64,000 nucleotides of DNA from Oscillospiraceae bacterium. Lineage in GTDB: Bacteria; Bacillota; Clostridia; Oscillospirales; Oscillospiraceae. The DNA lies in NCBI GenBank assembly GCA_017461445.1, contig JAFTXW010000002.1, positions 83,060-147,059 of the forward strand. Reading direction: 5' to 3'. Shown piece after piece: positions 60,426 to 64,000 of the stretch (the stretch's first letter is position 1; each line of letters opens with the position of its first letter). Made by a program: the position numbers and the translations under genes. Under the pieces are notes generated by a model that saw nothing but the letters and a program-made list of their open reading frames with translations, made no database searches and was not told the origin of the DNA.

Positions 60426-61793
60426 TCACCTCGGCATATTGACGCATTCCACTGGGAACAGTTCCACAGGATCCGGGATCTGCATCAGATGGTAAACGGA
60501 GAACTGGTATACGGGACCAAAGGGCACGTCACTGGGGGCGAAGGGGAAGGCCAGATTGCCCGCGGTGGACTTTCTGCCCTCATAGCCGTAGTGCAGCAGC
60601 GTGGAGCGCATGGAGGCGCATACGGTGTTGGCGATCTCCTGGGTCTGGGCAAGAGCCTCGAACATGACGCAGATCTCGTGGCCGGGGGTCCGGTCCGGCT
60701 CGGTGTCTCCCATGATGCCGTCGATGCCGTAATTGTAGTAGTTCATCTGGTAGCTGTCGGGGTCCAGCTGATGCAGCTGGGTCCGGACGCTCTGCTTTAC
60801 CAGCTCCTCCACTTCCTCAATGCGCCCGATCAGCAGCGGATCCCGGATGCCTGCCACCACGAAGGTACGGTAGGCCACCTTTCTCGCGCCTTCCAGCTTC
60901 ACATTGTAGGTTTCCGCCTTCTCATAGCGGCTGCCGTAGACGGCAACGGCGGTATCGGACACCTGCTCAAAGCGGCAGCCGGTCAGATCCAGGGTGAAGC
61001 CGGGGCCATGGAGCACGCAGGGATTTTCCTTTTCATAGAAGGTGTGGGCCGCCACGGTGGTGACCGTGCAGCGGCGGGCGGGATTCAGAGCCTCCACCTC
61101 AAAGTGGTCGGAGTAAATGGTGCCCATGATGCAGTCCTTGGTGGTGCCGGGCTCGGCGCACAGGGCACCGCACTCCAGAACCTTGCCCATATGGTAGGCA
61201 AGACCGGGATCGAAGCCCTCACGAATGCACACGGCGGCGAAGCTGGAAGGATCGTAGGCACGGCCTGCCACGATGATGTCCGCCCCGGTATCCAGGGCGC
61301 GGACAATGGGCTCGTGGCCCATCTGGGCAACGATGTCTCCCGTCTCGTCCACGATCTGCCGGTTCAGGGCAGGAATGTTGGCTCCCATGGACAGGATGCG
61401 TCCCTCGTTTACCGCACCCATGACCACTTCATGGGGGATATCCGCATGGACGACGGCCACCCTGGCAGTAACGCCTGCGTCCTTCAGCACATCGTTCAGA
61501 ATATTCAGCGTCCACTGAACGTGCACTGCCGCGCCTGCGCCGCCTGCGGAGCCGATGACCACAGGAATCCCGGCTTTCACGCCGTACTCCACAAACATCT
61601 GCAGATCCTGGTACATAGCCATGCGGCTGACAATGGCACAGCCCGCGCCCAGCTTGTGGGGGCCGGCATCCGTGGAGCCGGCATCTACAACGATGGCATC
61701 CGGCTTCTGCGAAATGCCCTTCACGAAGGACTCCCGGGGAAATCCGTATCCCAAAATACCACACGGAGACAGAATCTTCAATTTATTTTTCAT
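60426..61793 (-). CDS. AtuA-family (DUF1446) protein
   Basis: A 455-residue cytoplasmic protein of the acyclic-terpene-utilisation AtuA family (PF07287). Marks are VVDAGSTDAGPHKLG near 35-49, VIGSAGGAGAAVHVQW near 80-95 and IIVAGRAYDPSSFAA near 174-188. AtuA/DUF4387 pairs also occur in clusters for hydroxy-acid or sugar-acid breakdown, so terpene use is not implied. It is the first gene of the 12-gene operon and follows a consensus promoter. Confidence 0.88.
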   Translation of the reverse strand: MKNKLKILSPCGILGYGFPRESFVKGISQKPDAIVVDAGSTDAGPHKLGAGCAIVSRMAMYQDLQMFVEYGVKAGIPVVIGSAGGAGAAVHVQWTLNILNDVLKDAGVTARVAVVHADIPHEVVMGAVNEGRILSMGANIPALNRQIVDETGDIVAQMGHEPIVRALDTGADIIVAGRAYDPSSFAAVCIREGFDPGLAYHMGKVLECGALCAEPGTTKDCIMGTIYSDHFEVEALNPARRCTVTTVAAHTFYEKENPCVLHGPGFTLDLTGCRFEQVSDTAVAVYGSRYEKAETYNVKLEGARKVAYRTFVVAGIRDPLLIGRIEEVEELVKQSVRTQLHQLDPDSYQMNYYNYGIDGIMGDTEPDRTPGHEICVMFEALAQTQEIANTVCASMRSTLLHYGYEGRKSTAGNLAFPFAPSDVPFGPVYQFSVYHLMQIPDPVELFPVECVNMPR

Positions 61794-61819
61794 AATGTTC
61801 CCCTCTCACGTTTTTGCTT

Positions 61820-61834
61820 AATTGTTGAACAATT
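61820..61834. promoter_or_regulatory. Palindromic operator AATTGTTGAACAATT
   Basis: A perfect 7-1-7 inverted repeat three bases downstream of the minus-strand -10 box, so it covers the transcription start. It is a likely binding site for the operon's own GntR-family repressor. Confidence 0.6.
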
Positions 61835-61836
61835 GG

Positions 61837-61865
61837 ATTATATCAAGATGCAGACAAAAAGTCAA
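61837..61865 (-). promoter_or_regulatory. Main promoter of the AtuA-to-ribokinase operon
   Basis: On the minus strand, TTGACT (61865-61860) and TATAAT (61842-61837) are 17 bases apart. Confidence 0.85.
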
Positions 61866-62059
61866 TGCGTATCTCTATATTTTTTAGTTATTTTTGCAAA
61901 ATAAAATTTTCTTTCCTCCCCCAATGAGATTTCCTGCACCCAAGCAAAAAGGGGTACCCCCCTCATATTTTTTGCGGATCCGTTTCTGTTGGTCAGCGCA
62001 TGGATCAAAAAAGAAAGAACTAAAGAAGCGGGTTTATAGGAATTTATTTTCAAAACCTA

Positions 62060-62088
62060 TTGACAAATCCATCCTGTTTCGCTATAAT
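62060..62088 (+). promoter_or_regulatory. Consensus promoter of the metY leader
   Basis: TTGACA (62060-62065) and TATAAT (62083-62088), both perfect, with a 17-base spacer. Confidence 0.9.
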
Positions 62089-62145
62089 TCCTATAAACCA
62101 ACCAGTTCAGTAGGTTTTGACAAAAACAAGGAGCGTGAACCAACC

Positions 62146-62262
62146 ATGACGAACGATTTCGTAGAGCTTCTGCGAAGAAACTTTCGCTTCGGACGAATGT
62201 GCAATTCCCGGACTGACCATATGGCCGGCTGTATGAATATGCCCATGGTTCCGCTGTGTTAA
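62146..62262 (+). CDS. Met/Cys-rich leader peptide upstream of metY
   Basis: A 38-codon frame beginning MTNDFVELLRRNFRFGRMC. Its last 21 residues hold five Met and three Cys codons, ending MPMVPLC and TAA. AAGGAG lies about 12 bases upstream. It starts some 50 bases after the promoter and ends 23 bases before a terminator hairpin, so ribosome stalling at Met or Cys codons could control readthrough into the sulfhydrylase gene. It may also be a conserved small protein; I cannot check its spread. Confidence 0.65.
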   Translation: MTNDFVELLRRNFRFGRMCNSRTDHMAGCMNMPMVPLC

Positions 62263-62285
62263 GGGAGCCTCTTTCGCCATATGCC

Positions 62286-62324
62286 GTCCGGGAGTATGAC
62301 CGCCTTCCCGGGCATTTTATTTTC
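62286..62324 (+). terminator. Attenuator-type terminator before metY
   Basis: A 9-base stem (62286-62294 with 62305-62313, two G-U pairs) is followed by AUUUUAUUUU, 35 bases before the metY start. Confidence 0.7.
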
Positions 62325-62358
62325 CAAAACATAAATAATATTGAAAGAGGTAACGATT

Positions 62359-63642
62359 ATGTCTAACTATAAATTTGAAACTCTGCAGCTGCACGTAGGC
62401 CAGGAACAGGCCGATCCCGCCACCGACGCCCGTGCCGTCCCTATTTACCAGACCACTTCCTACGTCTTCAAGAACTCCGCCCATGCCGCGGCCCGCTTCG
62501 GCCTGGCTGACGCAGGCAATATCTACGGCCGTCTGACCAACTCCACCCAGGATGTGCTGGAGAAGCGTCTGGCAGCCCTGGAGGGCGGCGTTGCCGCTCT
62601 GGCACTGGCCTCCGGCGCGGCGGCCATCACCTATACCATCCAGGCCCTGGCCCAGGCAGGCGACCACATTGTGGCCCAGAAGACCATCTACGGCGGCAGC
62701 TACAACCTGCTGGCCCACACCCTGCCCCAGTTTGGCGTGACCGCAACCTTCGTCAATGCCCATGACCTGGCGGAAGTGGAAGCCGCCATTCAGCCCAACA
62801 CCAAGGCCGTCTATCTGGAGACCCTGGGCAACCCCAACTCTGATATCCCCGACATCGATGCCATCGCCGCCATCGCCCACAAGCACGGCCTGCCCCTGGT
62901 CATCGACAACACCTTCGGTACTCCCTACCTGATCCGTCCCATTGAGCACGGCGCGGATATCGTTGTCCACTCCGCCACCAAGTTCATCGGCGGCCACGGC
63001 ACCACCCTGGGCGGCATCATCGTGGATTCCGGCAAGTTCGACTGGAAGGCCAGCGGCAAGTACGCCCCCATCGCCGCCCCCAACCCCAGCTATCACGGCG
63101 TTTCCTTCGTGGACGCTGTGGGCCCCGCCGCTTTCGTCACCTACATCCGGGCCATCCTGCTGCGGGACACCGGCGCAACGATCTCTCCCTTCAACGCCTT
63201 CCTGCTGCTGCAGGGTGTGGAGACCCTGTCCCTGCGTCTGGACCGTCATGCAGAGAACACCAAGAAGGTCGTGGAATTCCTGGCACACCATCCCCAGGTG
63301 GAGCATGTGAACCATCCCAGCCTGCCCGATCACCCCGACCACGCGCTGTATCAGCAGTATTTCCCCAACGGCGGCGGCTCCATCTTCACCTTTGAGATCA
63401 AGGGCGGCCAGGAAGAGGCCCACAAGTTCATCGACAGCCTGGAGATCTTCTCCCTGCTGGCAAACGTAGCCGATGTGAAGAGCCTGGTCATTCATCCCGC
63501 CACCACCACCCACTCCCAGCTGACCGAGGCTGAGCTGCTGGATCAGGGCATCAAGCCCAACACCATCCGCCTGTCCATCGGCACCGAGCATATCGACGAT
63601 ATCATCGCCGACCTGGAAAAGGGCTTTGCAGCTGTCAAGTAA
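62359..63642 (+). CDS. metY: O-acetylhomoserine sulfhydrylase (aminocarboxypropyltransferase)
   Basis: A 427-residue PLP enzyme of the Cys/Met-metabolism family. It makes homocysteine from O-acetylhomoserine and sulfide. Marks are the N-terminal LHVGQEQADPATDARAVPIYQTTSY, YGRLTNSTQDVLEKRLAALEGG near 55-76, LETLGNPNSDIPDI and the PLP lysine in VVHSATKFIGGHGT near 204-217. Length and the HVGQ start fit MetY rather than MetB or MetC. ATG 62359 is preceded by AGAGGTAACGATT. Its high GC and its private leader suggest a single-gene unit. Confidence 0.93.
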   Translation: MSNYKFETLQLHVGQEQADPATDARAVPIYQTTSYVFKNSAHAAARFGLADAGNIYGRLTNSTQDVLEKRLAALEGGVAALALASGAAAITYTIQALAQAGDHIVAQKTIYGGSYNLLAHTLPQFGVTATFVNAHDLAEVEAAIQPNTKAVYLETLGNPNSDIPDIDAIAAIAHKHGLPLVIDNTFGTPYLIRPIEHGADIVVHSATKFIGGHGTTLGGIIVDSGKFDWKASGKYAPIAAPNPSYHGVSFVDAVGPAAFVTYIRAILLRDTGATISPFNAFLLLQGVETLSLRLDRHAENTKKVVEFLAHHPQVEHVNHPSLPDHPDHALYQQYFPNGGGSIFTFEIKGGQEEAHKFIDSLEIFSLLANVADVKSLVIHPATTTHSQLTEAELLDQGIKPNTIRLSIGTEHIDDIIADLEKGFAAVK

Positions 63643-63652
63643 AGACTTCCCC

Positions 63653-63697
63653 AAAGGAGCTGTCTCATTTCCCGTGAGACAGCTCCTTTCCATTTAA
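63653..63697 (+). terminator. Terminator of metY
   Basis: A perfect 15-base stem (63653-63667 with 63675-63689) followed by CCATTT. Confidence 0.8.
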
Positions 63698-63716
63698 TGC
63701 AAATCCGCACCAATCT

Positions 63717-63754
63717 TGTCATCCCGAGCGAACACAGTGAGTCGAGGGATGACA
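63717..63754. repeat. REP-like palindrome with TGTCATCCC arms
   Basis: TGTCATCCC (63717-63725) and GGGATGACA (63746-63754) enclose GAGCGAACACAGTGAGTCGA. This kind of palindrome is often repeated in bacterial genomes; only one copy lies in this window. Confidence 0.5.
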
Positions 63755-63816
63755 GGATATTGTGCTTTCGCTGCACCTTTTACAGGCGTACTGCGAGAAC
63801 CCCAATATAGCGTAAA

Positions 63817-63842
63817 ACACCGGTGCCTTGTGGCACCGGTGT
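63817..63842. terminator. Perfect 11-base hairpin, probable terminator
   Basis: ACACCGGTGCC (63817-63827) pairs with GGCACCGGTGT (63832-63842); CTCGTTTT follows on the plus strand and TTTTACG on the minus strand. Confidence 0.5.
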
Positions 63843-63884
63843 CTCGTTTTGCTGTGCAATTTATACTATTTTCAAATAAAAACA

Positions 63885-63914
63885 TTAACATATTTTGCTG
63901 TAATGTGGTATGAT
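63885..63914 (+). promoter_or_regulatory. Promoter of the gene at the window end
   Basis: TTAACA (63885-63890) and TATGAT (63909-63914), 18 bases apart, 12 bases before the ATG. Confidence 0.5.
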
Positions 63915-63925
63915 ATACCTGGGTG

Positions 63926-64000
63926 ATGACAATGGCACAGATGTACAAGTTTAGCGAAAAAGAAATTGAAGAGATCGCGCAGGCTCGCAGAGAGAATAAA
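63926..64000 (+). CDS. Start of a gene cut by the window end, possibly an IS630-type transposase
   Basis: Twenty-five codons are visible, starting MTMAQMYKFSEKEIEEIA with a charged helical run. The MYKFSEKEIEEI opening resembles the N-terminal helix-turn-helix region of IS630-family transposases seen in clostridia, but the visible part is too short to be sure. Confidence 0.4.
   Translation, partial: MTMAQMYKFSEKEIEEIAQARRENK

Noticed and set aside
1-64000. CRISPR arrays, rRNA and tRNA genes
   Set aside because: No regularly spaced direct repeats and no recognisable tRNA or rRNA sequence were seen on reading both strands; a covariance-model scan was not possible.

Overview
The window looks like a chromosomal segment of an anaerobic gut clostridium, probably Oscillospiraceae/Ruminococcaceae-like. 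The basis is the complete style of an anaerobic (cbi-type) cobalamin pathway, Gram-positive lipoprotein signals, strong GGAGG ribosome sites, TTG/GTG starts, sodium-dependent decarboxylase subunits, KdpDE-like regulators, and LplB/LplC-type sugar transporters. This placement is inference from gene content; no marker gene is present.

Region 1 (1-15.5 kb, minus strand) is one long cobalamin operon. A cobalamin riboswitch with an intrinsic terminator (15175-15462) precedes a BtuCDF-type uptake system and a CGGC metal-binding protein. These are followed by cbiA, cbiC, cbiD, cbiF, cbiG, cbiH, a fused cbiJ-cbiE-cbiT, cbiB, a CobD-type decarboxylase, cbiP and an apgM-like phosphatase that runs off the edge. 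Most genes overlap by 1-8 bases.

Region 2 (15.5-26.9 kb, plus strand) is a divergent operon under a second, back-to-back cobalamin riboswitch. It encodes ChlI- and ChlD-like AAA+ subunits, a radical SAM/SPASM enzyme, a full CobN-type chelatase, an ABC-2 type exporter, CbiK, a DUF2284 cysteine-rich protein and a 77-residue repeat protein. It holds two different metal chelatases plus an enzyme and an exporter whose role in cobalamin synthesis is not obvious.

Region 3 (about 26.85-37.7 kb) is an integrative mobilizable element. It has a serine recombinase, MobC, a MOBP relaxase with a nested out-of-frame gene, a DUF927-like ATPase and small accessory proteins. It also encodes a 1019-residue protein with the DxDGD catalytic loop of two-barrel RNA polymerases (QDE-1/YonO type).

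Region 4 (37.8-48.9 kb) holds a GNAT acetyltransferase, a fusion of a TetM-like translation GTPase with a Rae1/YacP-type NYN nuclease domain, a PsiE-like membrane protein, and an ion antiporter with a duplicated 3' fragment. It also holds OadB-like and small gamma-like decarboxylase subunits, a KdpDE-like two-component system, a PfkB kinase and an AraC regulator.

Region 5 (49.0-61.9 kb, minus) is a 12-gene catabolic operon. It encodes an AtuA-family protein with DUF4387, an Lpl-type ABC importer, a secreted esterase, two ADP-ribosylglycohydrolase-fold enzymes, a lipoprotein, a GntR regulator, YesL and ribokinase. A consensus promoter with a palindromic operator precedes it. The gene set suggests uptake and breakdown of a ribosylated or sugar-ester compound.

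Region 6 (62.0-64 kb) holds a metY-like O-acetylhomoserine sulfhydrylase behind a Met/Cys-rich leader peptide and terminator, then the start of a possible transposase gene. No rRNA, tRNA or CRISPR array was seen.
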